A stretch of 41,184 nt of DNA from Bacteroidales bacterium (lineage in GTDB: Bacteria; Bacteroidota; Bacteroidia; Bacteroidales; Bacteroidaceae): assembly GCA_015060965.1 (NCBI GenBank), contig SUXN01000026.1, forward strand, positions 1 through 41,184, written 5' to 3'. Position numbers and translations under genes: made by a program. This document shows, in pieces, positions 1 through 7,445 of the stretch. The notes below the pieces were generated by a model. The model did no database searches. It was not told where the DNA came from and saw only the letters and a program-made list of their open reading frames with translations. Every line of letters begins with the position of its first letter. The stretch's first letter is position 1.

Positions 1-37
1 CAGTCCAATCATCCGATTCTTGTACTCCAAACTACTG

Positions 38-65
38 AAAAAAGCCCCTTCATCGGGGCTTTTTT
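38..65 (+). terminator. Rho-independent terminator of a gene left of the window
   Basis: A six-base-pair GC stem (AGCCCC at 43-48, GGGGCT at 55-60) with a six-base loop is followed by a T run (60-65) and preceded by an A run (38-43). It can work in both directions. The gene it ends lies outside the window. Confidence 0.85.
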
Positions 66-121
66 CGTTCCTTTGCACCATAATGAAAAAACAGTAACGG
101 AAAAAAGAGTCCGCACGTTCC

Positions 122-150
122 TTGATTTTAGAATTATTTGCTTACCTTTG
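122..150 (+). promoter_or_regulatory. Bacteroidota-type promoter
   Basis: TTG at 122-124 and TACCTTTG at 143-150 are separated by 18 bases. This fits the Bacteroidota sigma-ABfr consensus (TTG, 19-21 bases, TAnnTTTG). Transcription would start near 157, leaving about 350 transcribed bases before the first start codon at 505. Confidence 0.7.
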
Positions 151-156
151 CGATTG

Positions 157-390
157 CTTACCGAAGGGTAGCATAGATTTTATTTATCGAGAAGTGTAAT
201 GCTTCATTCTCTGAAAGCGAATCTGGTAAATTTACAGGACGAGAATAAGCCGACTCTTCACGCAGATTGTTGCTATATACTGGCCCGTGGGCGTTTCGTA
301 TATATCTGCTGCGTGTCCGTTGCTTGTTTTAGTCCGAGGGCTTTACCAGAGCCTGCTTTCAAAAGACAAGTTTATGGGGCACGCTTTTTT
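157..390 (+). ncRNA. Structured RNA candidate (independent ncRNA or 5' leader)
   Basis: This promoter-led stretch has no convincing reading frame but folds strongly. TACC/GGTA closes a small hairpin at the 5' end. TATATAC (274-280) pairs with GTATATA (298-304), extended by 259-267 with 304-315. GCGTGTCC (311-318) pairs with GGGCACGC (377-384), with inner pairing of 323-330 to 361-370 and GGCT/AGCC, and six Ts follow at 385-390, so it looks like a terminator. The arm 311-315 can pair with either partner, so the two stems exclude each other. A promoter followed by a terminator resembles the Bacteroidales-1/6S-like class of RNA. I cannot confirm membership. It could equally be an attenuator for the gene at 505. 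Confidence 0.45.
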
Positions 391-416
391 GTGTATATGC
401 TCCTGCTAAACAGATG

Positions 417-484
417 AGGTATAGCGTTGGGAACAACGGGTTGTCTATACCAATGATTAACGAAAGCCGACCGTGGCAACCGCG
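417..484 (+). promoter_or_regulatory. Hairpins in the leader just upstream of the BspA-like gene
   Basis: GGTATAG (418-424) pairs with CTATACC (445-451) and encloses a perfect CGTTG-GGAA-CAACG hairpin (425-438). A second hairpin, CGTGG-CAA-CCGCG, lies at 472-484, twenty bases before the ATG at 505. These would be in the same transcript if the upstream hairpin at 311-390 is read through. The function is unknown; translational control of the surface protein is possible. Confidence 0.4.
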
Positions 485-504
485 AGGCACACAAAAGTAC
501 TGCA

Positions 505-3500
505 ATGAAGAAAGGAGAACTAATCGGACAAACATTGCTGGCAATAATGCTGCTATGCTGTAACACAAGACTATTTGCTGAGACACACGAAGGAATGTGT
601 GGTGAAAATGTAAACTGGACGCTTGACACTGAAACTGGAGCACTCAACATCTTTAGCGATGCAGAGACCAATGTGAGAATGTACGACTATGGAGATAATA
701 ACTCCAGCAACAAGGCACCCTGGGCGAATTACCGCGACAGCATCACATCGGTAACAATGAGTGACAACATCCTCAATGTGGGAACTCACGCTTTTAATCA
801 ATGCAGAAAATTAGAGACCATCAAGCTCCCGGCCAATCTTGTTTCTATCGAAGAACGCGCATTTATGGATTGCAGAATGTTGAAGAGAGTCGAAGTACCC
901 GCTGGCTTCAAGTCTTTTCATGCTGATGCATTCTACTGTTGCGAGGCCTTGGCAGAAGTTAATTTTCCCGAGGGTTTGGAGATGATTGCTAAGCGAGCTT
1001 TCTGGGGCTGTAACAGCTTGACCGAGATTTCTATTCCAGGCACTGTAAAGACGTTGGGCGACTTGATATTCTACAGCTGCTATAGAATAGAAAAGGCTGT
1101 TTTGGGCGAAGGCATTACAGAATTAGGCGAAAGTATGTTCCACGGCTGTTCTGCACTTGTAGACCTGACACTGCCAAGCACACTGACAAACATCTCCTAT
1201 GGAGCTTTCAACTGTTGCTTCGCCTTGGCAGAGGTTAACCTTCCAGCCTCTATCAACGCTATTTACGACGAGGCATTCCATCGATGCACCGGTATCAAAG
1301 AGATTGTCATTCCTGCAAGTGTCGAATATCTCGGTGGCTTTTCCCAGTGCAATAATTTGGAGAAGGTTATTTTTAATGGAGAAAGCAAGCTCAAGACCGT
1401 TGGTGAATTGGCTTTTTATCAATGCTTTAAGCTTTCGACCATAACACTCCCCGCCGGAGTGACAAGCGTAGAGCAACAGGCCTTCGAAGATTGCGATGCT
1501 TTGATTGGCCTGAACATCCCCGATGGAATAACAACCATCAGCAAGCAGGTATTCTATAAATGTGACAACCTGAAGGACATCGTACTCCACTCGGGCATAA
1601 CATCAATCGGTGACGGTGCTTTCCAGGAATGCCGTTCATTGGAGACTCTTGTAGTGCCCGCAAACGTCACATATATCGGAACTACCGCGTTTATGTCCTG
1701 CGAGAGTCTGAAAAACGTCAACATCCCCAGTGGAGTCACAACTATTTATAACTCTACATTCCAGAATTGCAAGAGCCTCCCCACCATAGCATTGCACGAC
1801 AATATTACAAAAATAAGCAATAGTGCCTTTGCCTATTGTGAGACACTGGACAATATTACCATCCCCGCTTCCGTGTCAGAGATCGAAGAGCGTGCATTCT
1901 ACGGATGCTCCAATCTGAAGAGCATCGAGATACCCTCGGGCATCACAGAACTCTCTTCTTATATCTTCTGTCAATGCACATCACTTGCAGAGGTTAAGCT
2001 TCCCTCTTCTCTACAGGAGATTAAGGTTAATGCATTCAACCAGTGTACGGCACTTGTCAATACCGATTTCTTACCTGAGAACTTGACAAAAATTAACTCT
2101 CGTGCATTCTACTATTGCAAAGGACTGACAAGCATCTACATTCCGGCAAGCGTGACAACAATAGGTACCGAAGCATTCTATGGTTGTACAGGACTGACAG
2201 TTGCCGACATACCCCAAACGGTGGTTTCTATGGGTAACACAGTGTTTGGCGGTTGCACAAGTCTCGTGAGCTATACCGTGCCTTCATGTGTGACAAAGAT
2301 TAACGCTTATGAATTCCAGAATTGTACTTCGCTTGTATCTGTCACACTCCCCGAAACAATCACAGAAATAGGTAACTATGCATTCGATGGTTGCACATCT
2401 CTTTCCTCCATCAATATACCCAATGGTGTGACAAAACTCGGGGAACATTCGTTTGATGAGTGTAAAAGCCTTACAACCATAACGTTGCCTGAAAGTATAA
2501 CCACCTTAGGTATGGGGGTGTTTTATGGATGTACAGCCTTGGAGAGCGCCGACCTTTCGGCTTGCACCCTTACAATACTACCCAATTCATCGGTAGGTGA
2601 GATGAACGGCATATTTCAGGGTTGCAGTAACCTGAAAGAGGTAAAGATGCCAAAGGGTGGTGTCACCTTGCTCAGTGGAACATTCAAGGATTGTACTGCA
2701 CTGACCGGAGTGGTGTTGCCCGAAGGTGTAAAGACTGTGGGACACTCATGTTTCTTGAATTGTACTGCGCTGCAGAGTGTCACACTTCCCGAAGGACTTG
2801 AGACGATAGGCTATCAGGCTTTCAGAAGTTGCAAGGCACTTGACAATGTTGTTTTGCCCTCTACAATAACAGTATTGGACAAAGAGGTTTTCAGATATTG
2901 CAGCTCCCTGAGCAGCATAACTATCCCTGGCGGAGTGACAAGAATAGACGATATGACATTTGCAGAATGTACGAGTCTGAGCAGTGTGAGTGTACCGTCC
3001 GGTGTGACCTATTTGGGCAACTATGCGTTCGAGGACTGCCCGATGGCTTCATTCACTGCACCGGCCGAACTGAATACTATCGGTGGGCACACATTCGATG
3101 GCTGTACCAACTTGACCACCTTGACATTCCCTGCAAAGGTAGAGACAGTAGGGTCATATGCATTCCAGGATTGCAACAACCTGACCGACATCTATTGGTG
3201 CTCCAATCCCAACTTCCACGTGTATGCATTCATTCAGTGTAATGCACGCATACATCTGACACTCAATGATGCCGATGCCACCGATTTCGCCTGCAAAAAC
3301 GAGAATACCTATCACACGGTAAGCTATACAAGAGCACTGCCCACGGGAAAGTACGGCACCATCGTGCTCCCCTTCGTTCCCGATGCTGCGTGTATGGCCA
3401 ATTATACTTTCTATAAGCTGACATCGGCCGATGACGGTACGCTCACCTTTGATGAGGTGTCATTACCCCAATCCAACGCCCCCTATCTGTACAAACTGAA

Positions 3501-3912
3501 AAGTGGCGATGCCGTTCCCCTTGTATCCACTACAAGCGTAACCATCGGTGCTGCGATGGGTGAGTCTTCCACTATCGATGCTACATGGGCAATGATACCT
3601 TCATTCAGCAACGAGACCATTGATTGTGCGTCGGATGCCAGGAAGAACTACTATGCCTATAGCTCGGCCAACCATCAGCTGAACCAGATAACCGAAACAC
3701 TCACCGTAAAACCCTATCGCGCCTATTTCACCACAGAGGTAAGCAGCGTGGCGAAAGTAAGGGTGCGCACTCGCAACGGTGAGGAGACGATAATCGATGC
3801 AGCCGAGATAGACGGACTCACCCCCGAGGTGTACTACGACCTCAATGGACGCCGTGTGGCACATCCCGAGAAAGGTATCTACATCGTAAATGGGAAGAAA
3901 CGTATTTTATAA
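505..3912 (+). CDS. BspA-like leucine-rich-repeat surface protein (LRR_5)
   Basis: A 1135-residue secreted protein. The N-terminus has a signal peptide with likely cleavage after LFA near residue 25. A short entry domain follows (about residues 30-85), then roughly 35 tandem LRR_5 repeats of about 23 residues to about residue 930, each built like xxIxIPxxVTxIGxxAFxxCxxL. A non-repeat C-terminal domain ends in YDLNGRRV...GIYIVNGKKRIL, the tail common on Bacteroidales surface and secreted proteins. BspA-like proteins act in adhesion or matrix binding in other species; the ligand here cannot be read. No strong Shine-Dalgarno precedes the ATG, as is usual in this phylum. A long structured leader lies upstream and a small peptide gene 18 bases downstream. 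The family call is firm and the role is inferred. Confidence 0.9.
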   Translation: MKKGELIGQTLLAIMLLCCNTRLFAETHEGMCGENVNWTLDTETGALNIFSDAETNVRMYDYGDNNSSNKAPWANYRDSITSVTMSDNILNVGTHAFNQCRKLETIKLPANLVSIEERAFMDCRMLKRVEVPAGFKSFHADAFYCCEALAEVNFPEGLEMIAKRAFWGCNSLTEISIPGTVKTLGDLIFYSCYRIEKAVLGEGITELGESMFHGCSALVDLTLPSTLTNISYGAFNCCFALAEVNLPASINAIYDEAFHRCTGIKEIVIPASVEYLGGFSQCNNLEKVIFNGESKLKTVGELAFYQCFKLSTITLPAGVTSVEQQAFEDCDALIGLNIPDGITTISKQVFYKCDNLKDIVLHSGITSIGDGAFQECRSLETLVVPANVTYIGTTAFMSCESLKNVNIPSGVTTIYNSTFQNCKSLPTIALHDNITKISNSAFAYCETLDNITIPASVSEIEERAFYGCSNLKSIEIPSGITELSSYIFCQCTSLAEVKLPSSLQEIKVNAFNQCTALVNTDFLPENLTKINSRAFYYCKGLTSIYIPASVTTIGTEAFYGCTGLTVADIPQTVVSMGNTVFGGCTSLVSYTVPSCVTKINAYEFQNCTSLVSVTLPETITEIGNYAFDGCTSLSSINIPNGVTKLGEHSFDECKSLTTITLPESITTLGMGVFYGCTALESADLSACTLTILPNSSVGEMNGIFQGCSNLKEVKMPKGGVTLLSGTFKDCTALTGVVLPEGVKTVGHSCFLNCTALQSVTLPEGLETIGYQAFRSCKALDNVVLPSTITVLDKEVFRYCSSLSSITIPGGVTRIDDMTFAECTSLSSVSVPSGVTYLGNYAFEDCPMASFTAPAELNTIGGHTFDGCTNLTTLTFPAKVETVGSYAFQDCNNLTDIYWCSNPNFHVYAFIQCNARIHLTLNDADATDFACKNENTYHTVSYTRALPTGKYGTIVLPFVPDAACMANYTFYKLTSADDGTLTFDEVSLPQSNAPYLYKLKSGDAVPLVSTTSVTIGAAMGESSTIDATWAMIPSFSNETIDCASDARKNYYAYSSANHQLNQITETLTVKPYRAYFTTEVSSVAKVRVRTRNGEETIIDAAEIDGLTPEVYYDLNGRRVAHPEKGIYIVNGKKRIL

Positions 3913-3930
3913 CACACAATACAGAAACGC

Positions 3931-4086
3931 ATGAAGACAAACTATATCAAACCGGATTTGGAGGTTGTTGATGTGGAAATGGCACAGATGATTGCCGCAT
4001 CACAAATCGAGATTGGCGAAAGCAAGGAGGAGGGTACCACCGATGTCAATGGTCACCGAGGAACATGGGGAAACTTATGGGACTAA
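3931..4086 (+). CDS. Small peptide of the MKxxYxxPxxEVV type, 51 residues
   Basis: The ATG at 3931 opens a 51-codon frame ending in TAA at 4084-4086, 18 bases after the BspA-like gene and probably cotranscribed with it. The peptide starts MKTNYIKPDLEVVDVEMAQM, continues through AAS at residues 22-24, and ends with a Gly/Trp-rich tail (RGTWGNLWD). Short peptides with a K-x-Y-x-x-P-x-x-E-V-V start and an A-x-S/G-S middle are, as I recall, common in Bacteroidales, often as strain-variable orphan genes of unknown function. The lack of a hydrophobic stretch argues against a classical signal peptide. A leader-plus-core arrangement is possible but unproven. Confidence 0.65.
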   Translation: MKTNYIKPDLEVVDVEMAQMIAASQIEIGESKEEGTTDVNGHRGTWGNLWD

Positions 4087-4171
4087 CAAATGGAAAACAA
4101 ACCGTAAGAGATTGAATATTAAGGTACTATCATCTCTCCCATATGAGGAGGGGGATTTGTTCGGACATAAT

Positions 4172-4226
4172 GCCATGCGCTGTTGTGGGACATTGTTGTG
4201 CCCTGCGGTAGCGCATGGCGTTTTTT
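4172..4226 (+). terminator. Terminator of the BspA-like/peptide unit
   Basis: A perfect ten-base-pair stem (GCCATGCGCT at 4172-4181, AGCGCATGGC at 4210-4219) is followed by T6 at 4221-4226. The 28-base loop can form a further GGGACA/TGTGCCC pairing. This is a strong intrinsic terminator for rightward transcription. Confidence 0.85.
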
Positions 4227-4260
4227 ATAAAAATACATTATCTACTAACCATATAAGGAG

Positions 4261-4312
4261 TATATAAATCATCGGTGTTCAAGCAGTTGCTTGAACACCG
4301 ATGATTTATATA
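4261..4312. terminator. Perfect 25-bp inverted repeat between convergent units
   Basis: Bases 4261-4285 and 4288-4312 are exact reverse complements with only GT between them. The core is AATCATCGGTGTTCAAGCA. The A/T-rich ends give a T-rich 3' flank on both strands, so it should end both the rightward unit and the leftward operon that stops at 4328. Confidence 0.8.
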
Positions 4313-4327
4313 TGTATTGAACGCGTG

Positions 4328-4966
4328 TTATCTCACGAACATGTTGTTCCCCTTTTCGAATGCAATAGTGGTCTTCCTGTCGTGGCCGGGGTAGACAACA
4401 GTCTCTTCGGGCAAGGTGAGAAGCTTTTCGCGGATTGCCATAATCAGCTGTCTGTGGTTGCTGTCGGGAAAATCTGTACGTCCTATGCTGCCTTTGAAAA
4501 GCGCATCGCCGCTGAACAGCATCTTTTCCTGTGGCAGGTGATAGGCAAGGCTGCCGGGCGAGTGTCCTGGGACTGCTATCGCCACAATACGGCTGTTGCC
4601 GAACAATATCTCGTCGCCGTCGTTGAGCACGCGTTCAATGGCCGGTATCTTCTCCTCGTAACGCAGACCGAACCTTGCCACACGCTCTTGGATATTCTCG
4701 GCCCAGGGCCAGTCGGCATCGTTGGCCTCTGTGCCAATTCCGAATGTCTCCTTGACGAAGGCATTGCCGAAGATGTGGTCAAAGTGCAAGTGAGTGTTCA
4801 GGTAGTGCATCAATGTGAGTCCGTTGGCGTTGATGAACTCCTTTATCTCCTCGCGCTCGCCGGGGAACAGTGCACCGCAGTCAATGAGTACAGCCTCCTT
4901 GGTCTCGTCCCAAAGAAGGTAGCAGTTTACCTGTATGGGGTTTACAACAAATATCTTCAGTTCCAT
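4328..4966 (-). CDS. Metallo-beta-lactamase-fold hydrolase (glyoxalase II-like)
   Basis: A 212-residue cytoplasmic metallo-hydrolase. The two-metal ligand set is complete: H59-x-H61-x-D63-H64 (THLHFDH), H135 (GHSPGS), D154 (SGDALF) and H195 (YPGHD). The family hydrolyses thioesters such as S-lactoylglutathione or related small substrates; the true substrate here is unknown. I start at MELKIF (4966) rather than the longer frame from 4996, because an AAGGA sequence lies just upstream and the longer start would overlap the end of rsmG (4977). It is the last gene of the leftward lipoprotein-rsmG-hydrolase operon and ends before the inverted-repeat terminator at 4261-4312. Confidence 0.85.
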   Translation of the reverse strand: MELKIFVVNPIQVNCYLLWDETKEAVLIDCGALFPGEREEIKEFINANGLTLMHYLNTHLHFDHIFGNAFVKETFGIGTEANDADWPWAENIQERVARFGLRYEEKIPAIERVLNDGDEILFGNSRIVAIAVPGHSPGSLAYHLPQEKMLFSGDALFKGSIGRTDFPDSNHRQLIMAIREKLLTLPEETVVYPGHDRKTTIAFEKGNNMFVR

Positions 4967-4976
4967 TTCTATTCCT

Positions 4977-5597
4977 TTATACCTGTACGTATACAACCTT
5001 CTTGTCCTTGAAAAACTCCTCCTGGAAGTAGTCGCTCACATCGACAATCTCGCGGCAGTTCTTGAAAGGCGCTGTCTCGGCTGTCATGTCTCCGCCCTTG
5101 AGGCAGATGATACCGTTGGGCAGCGCGTTGTTCTGCTCCTTTGATATGTTCTTGCGGCATATCTTTACAAGGTCGGGGAGCTGCATAACGGCACGGCTCA
5201 CCACAAATGAGTATTTCTCCTTTATCTCCTCGGCACGGCTGTGGCTGGTGCGCACGTTGGTGAGCCCGATGGCATTGGCTATCTCCGCGGCGACACGCAC
5301 CTTCTTGCCGATGCTGTCCACAAGGTGAAACTGCACCTCGGGGAACATTATCGCAAGCGGAATGCCGGGAAAACCGCCTCCACAGCCCATATCCATGATT
5401 GTGGTACCGGGCTTGAAGGTTATATATTTTGCTATGGCCAGCGAGTGCAGCACATGGTGAAGGTAAAGGTTCCCGATGTCCTTGCGTGATATCACGTTTA
5501 TTTTGCTGTTCCAGTCATAGTAAAGGTCGTAAAGGGCAGCGAACTGCTCTTTCTGTCTGGGGGTGATGTCGGGGAAGTATTTAAGTATGTTCTCCAT
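4977..5597 (-). CDS. rsmG: 16S rRNA (guanine527-N7)-methyltransferase
   Basis: A 206-residue Rossmann-fold methyltransferase that modifies G527 of 16S rRNA with S-adenosylmethionine. The SAM-binding loop is MDMGCGGGFPGIP (about residues 69-80), followed by the acidic strand HLVDSIGKK (91-99) and the RAEE and SRAV motifs typical of RsmG/GidB. The length is normal for the family. The start overlaps the stop of the lipoprotein gene by one base (TAATG), which indicates translational coupling. The next gene starts 10 bases downstream. Confidence 0.95.
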   Translation of the reverse strand: MENILKYFPDITPRQKEQFAALYDLYYDWNSKINVISRKDIGNLYLHHVLHSLAIAKYITFKPGTTIMDMGCGGGFPGIPLAIMFPEVQFHLVDSIGKKVRVAAEIANAIGLTNVRTSHSRAEEIKEKYSFVVSRAVMQLPDLVKICRKNISKEQNNALPNGIICLKGGDMTAETAPFKNCREIVDVSDYFQEEFFKDKKVVYVQV

Positions 5598-6430
5598 TAT
5601 CTGTATTCTTGTTTAAGTATATCCTGTAGCTTTTCGTATGGTATTTCTGCAATGATTTCGCCCACAGCATATGGAGCTATGTCATATTTGTTGTATATGA
5701 ATGTCAGGTTATCCTTTCCCATGACAACATTCTTCGAGATGTAGAGCTCCTTGTGGTCAAAGATTACCTCGTCAAGTTCCGCAACATCTTCCACATTCAG
5801 GAAACTGATTATTGACTGGGTTATAAGCTCAATGAGCGGTTCTTCGTAGCCGGGCTTCATTATCTCGCCGATGGTGACCTCGTGGCCGTCATTTGGGTCA
5901 AAAGTGAGGGTTGTGCAGTAGCTGTTGGGATGTGCTCCACCTGTGTACTCAAAGAAATTGATGGTGTAGTTCACGAACCCTTTGTAGCCATTGCTGCATT
6001 CGCTGCTCACCATGAACTCTTGGTTTAGCCAATGTGGCATGTCGTTGCTCTCCCTTATGTTGATATACTCCGGGCGCAGCTCCATATAATCGGTCTTGAG
6101 CTTGGCTATGTATCTGTTGCCGGCTTCGGTTATGCTCTTGCTCTCCTCGCCTGTGAGAATGTATGATATCTCTGCTATTGCCTTTTCTGTTGCAGCATTG
6201 TTATTCAGTACAATATTCTTCAATGCAACGTTGGCTGTCAGCTTTGGAGAGTCAGGGACATAGCTGTCGAGCAGTATTGTGTCATTTGCAAAGAAAGCAG
6301 TGTCGTTAGGCTGTTCAATGGCAGCCTCTGCTTTGTTCTCTTTGCCTGTACCTGTGGATGTTGTGCTGTTGTTGCAGGAATAAAGTGTAATAATTATTAA
6401 TGACAGTATGAATGTTCCGTACTTTTTCAT
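5597..6430 (-). CDS. Lipoprotein with DUF4163/DUF3298 (RsiV-like) domains
   Basis: A 277-residue predicted lipoprotein. The signal MKKYGTFILSLIIITLYSC has a lipobox ending at C19, followed by a Ser/Thr-rich linker. The C-terminal two-thirds contains YTGGAHPNSYCTTLTFD and GHEVTIGEI, the signature of the DUF3298/DUF4163 pair seen in PdaC and RsiV-type extracytoplasmic proteins. The role is unknown; the fold often binds cell-wall components. It is the first gene of the leftward operon with rsmG, under a near-perfect promoter at 6461-6491. Confidence 0.8.
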   Translation of the reverse strand: MKKYGTFILSLIIITLYSCNNSTTSTGTGKENKAEAAIEQPNDTAFFANDTILLDSYVPDSPKLTANVALKNIVLNNNAATEKAIAEISYILTGEESKSITEAGNRYIAKLKTDYMELRPEYINIRESNDMPHWLNQEFMVSSECSNGYKGFVNYTINFFEYTGGAHPNSYCTTLTFDPNDGHEVTIGEIMKPGYEEPLIELITQSIISFLNVEDVAELDEVIFDHKELYISKNVVMGKDNLTFIYNKYDIAPYAVGEIIAEIPYEKLQDILKQEYR

Positions 6431-6460
6431 GATTCAGTTGTTTATATGTTGACCAGGAAC

Positions 6461-6491
6461 CAAAGGTAGTGCTTTTGATAGGAATCAGCAA
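6461..6491 (-). promoter_or_regulatory. Promoter of the lipoprotein-rsmG-hydrolase operon
   Basis: On the minus strand, TTG (complement of 6489-6491), 20 bases and TACCTTTG (complement of 6461-6468) match the Bacteroidota consensus exactly. Transcription would start near 6455, about 25 bases before the ATG at 6430. Confidence 0.8.
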
Positions 6492-6597
6492 GAAAGTATC
6501 TCTTAATTTTCCAAAATAGGAGTCCTGTTGCTTCTCATTCCTCCCATCGGTGCACGGCGGCATTCCGGTTTATTGTTTAACCTCAAAATGTGTGTTT

Positions 6598-6807
6598 ATG
6601 AAAGTGTGTAGTATGATTGCCTTTGCAGGTGGGCTTGTGGTTGGTGGAGTAGTGGGCGGAGCAGTTGCGCTGATGTTCGCTCCCAAGAAAGGTGAGGATT
6701 TCCGTCGCGATGTCAAGGAGAAACTTGCCGATGTGAAGCGACAGTTCGCCGAGCAGGCAACAGTGTGCCATGAAGGCTATTGCAAACGCGAGGAGGTCGC
6801 CGAATAA
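6598..6807 (+). CDS. YtxH-like small membrane protein
   Basis: A 69-residue protein starting MKVCSMIAFAGG. One glycine-rich transmembrane helix (about residues 5-28, GGLVVGGVVGGAVALMFAP) is followed by PKKGEDFRRDVKEKL, the usual YtxH junction, and a charged amphipathic helix. I chose the ATG at 6598 over the GTG upstream because the hydrophobic segment then lies close to the N-terminus. YtxH proteins are linked to general stress, but their molecular role is unknown. The next gene starts 8 bases downstream. The order YtxH-like, holin-superfamily, small basic protein parallels the yqjD-yqjE-yqjK set of enterobacteria. Confidence 0.75.
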   Translation: MKVCSMIAFAGGLVVGGVVGGAVALMFAPKKGEDFRRDVKEKLADVKRQFAEQATVCHEGYCKREEVAE

Positions 6808-6815
6808 CTGTTTAT

Positions 6816-7175
6816 ATGGGCGTGATTGACGATTTTGACAATCTGTCGAAGGATGCGCAGGAGTACCTTAAAAGAAGAGTCGATGGGGTGAAGATGGACG
6901 TTATTGAGGAGTTGTCCGTGATGATGGGCAATGCTTTTGCTTCGTTGCTGCTTTTTCTGATTCTTTTTACGGCATTCCTGTTCATCCTTGTCGCAGCCGT
7001 TGCTGCACTGTCACAGCTTGTAGGTTTTGTAATAGCAATGGTTATTGCGGGTATTTTATTGCTTGTGGTCGCCTTTGTGGTGTACAGTCTGCGTGTGAGG
7101 ATTTTTACCGATGGCATAGTACGGCATCTTTGCCGTCTCATGTCTGTGAGAAAGGAGGCCGGTCATGGGGAGTGA
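6816..7175 (+). CDS. Holin-superfamily III (YqjE/PF07332-like) membrane protein
   Basis: A 119-residue inner-membrane protein. A charged amphipathic N-terminal helix (DDFDNLSKDAQEYLKRRVD, about residues 4-22) is followed by two long transmembrane helices (about 40-65 and 69-92), then a short basic tail. This is the architecture of the YqjE-like actinobacterial holin-superfamily proteins, which are not phage holins in most genomes. I start at MGVIDDF (6816), which leaves 8 bases after the YtxH gene. Its 3' end overlaps the next gene by 11 bases. Confidence 0.75.
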   Translation: MGVIDDFDNLSKDAQEYLKRRVDGVKMDVIEELSVMMGNAFASLLLFLILFTAFLFILVAAVAALSQLVGFVIAMVIAGILLLVVAFVVYSLRVRIFTDGIVRHLCRLMSVRKEAGHGE

Positions 7176-7371
7176 AAAGGATTTCATATCCTCTTTGAGT
7201 GAGTTGAGGGCCGCCAGTCGCAGGAACACAGAGAGGGTAAAGCTTTTGCGCAGTAAAATAAAGAGAGGTTACAATGTGTTGCTGCAGCAACTCTCGTTGT
7301 CTGCATTTTTAGTGCGCAAGTTCAAGGAATACACATCAAATTTATCCTTTTGGGATTATTTTGAAAAATAA
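7165..7371 (+). CDS. Small basic hypothetical protein (YqjK-like position)
   Basis: A 68-residue protein rich in Arg, Lys and Ser, with a helical N-terminal half (SLSELRAASRRNTERVKLLRS) and no signal or clear membrane helix. It overlaps the preceding membrane-protein gene (ATG within CATGGGGAGTGA), so the two are translationally coupled. Its place as third gene after a YtxH-like and a YqjE-like protein matches YqjK in enterobacteria, but I see no sequence motif that proves homology. Confidence 0.65.
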   Translation: MGSEKDFISSLSELRAASRRNTERVKLLRSKIKRGYNVLLQQLSLSAFLVRKFKEYTSNLSFWDYFEK

Positions 7372-7384
7372 AGTGTGAAATATT

Positions 7385-7414
7385 TTGTTAGCCTTTTGTG
7401 GCATCTTATCTTTG
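7385..7414 (+). promoter_or_regulatory. Promoter of rmuC
   Basis: TTG at 7385-7387, 19 bases, then TATCTTTG at 7407-7414, an exact match to the Bacteroidota consensus. The start would be near 7421, 25 bases before the rmuC ATG. Confidence 0.8.
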
Positions 7415-7445
7415 TGTGATAAATGTTGCAAATACCTGATAAAAT

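Noticed and set aside
199-417. A 72-residue frame in the leader region
   Set aside because: It spans the strong hairpins and lacks any family pattern; the region looks like structured RNA.
3992-4267. A 91-residue frame overlapping the small peptide gene
   Set aside because: It runs through the terminator hairpin at 4172-4226 and has no protein-like composition. The 3931-4086 frame has a recognisable N-terminal motif and fits the spacing after the BspA-like gene.
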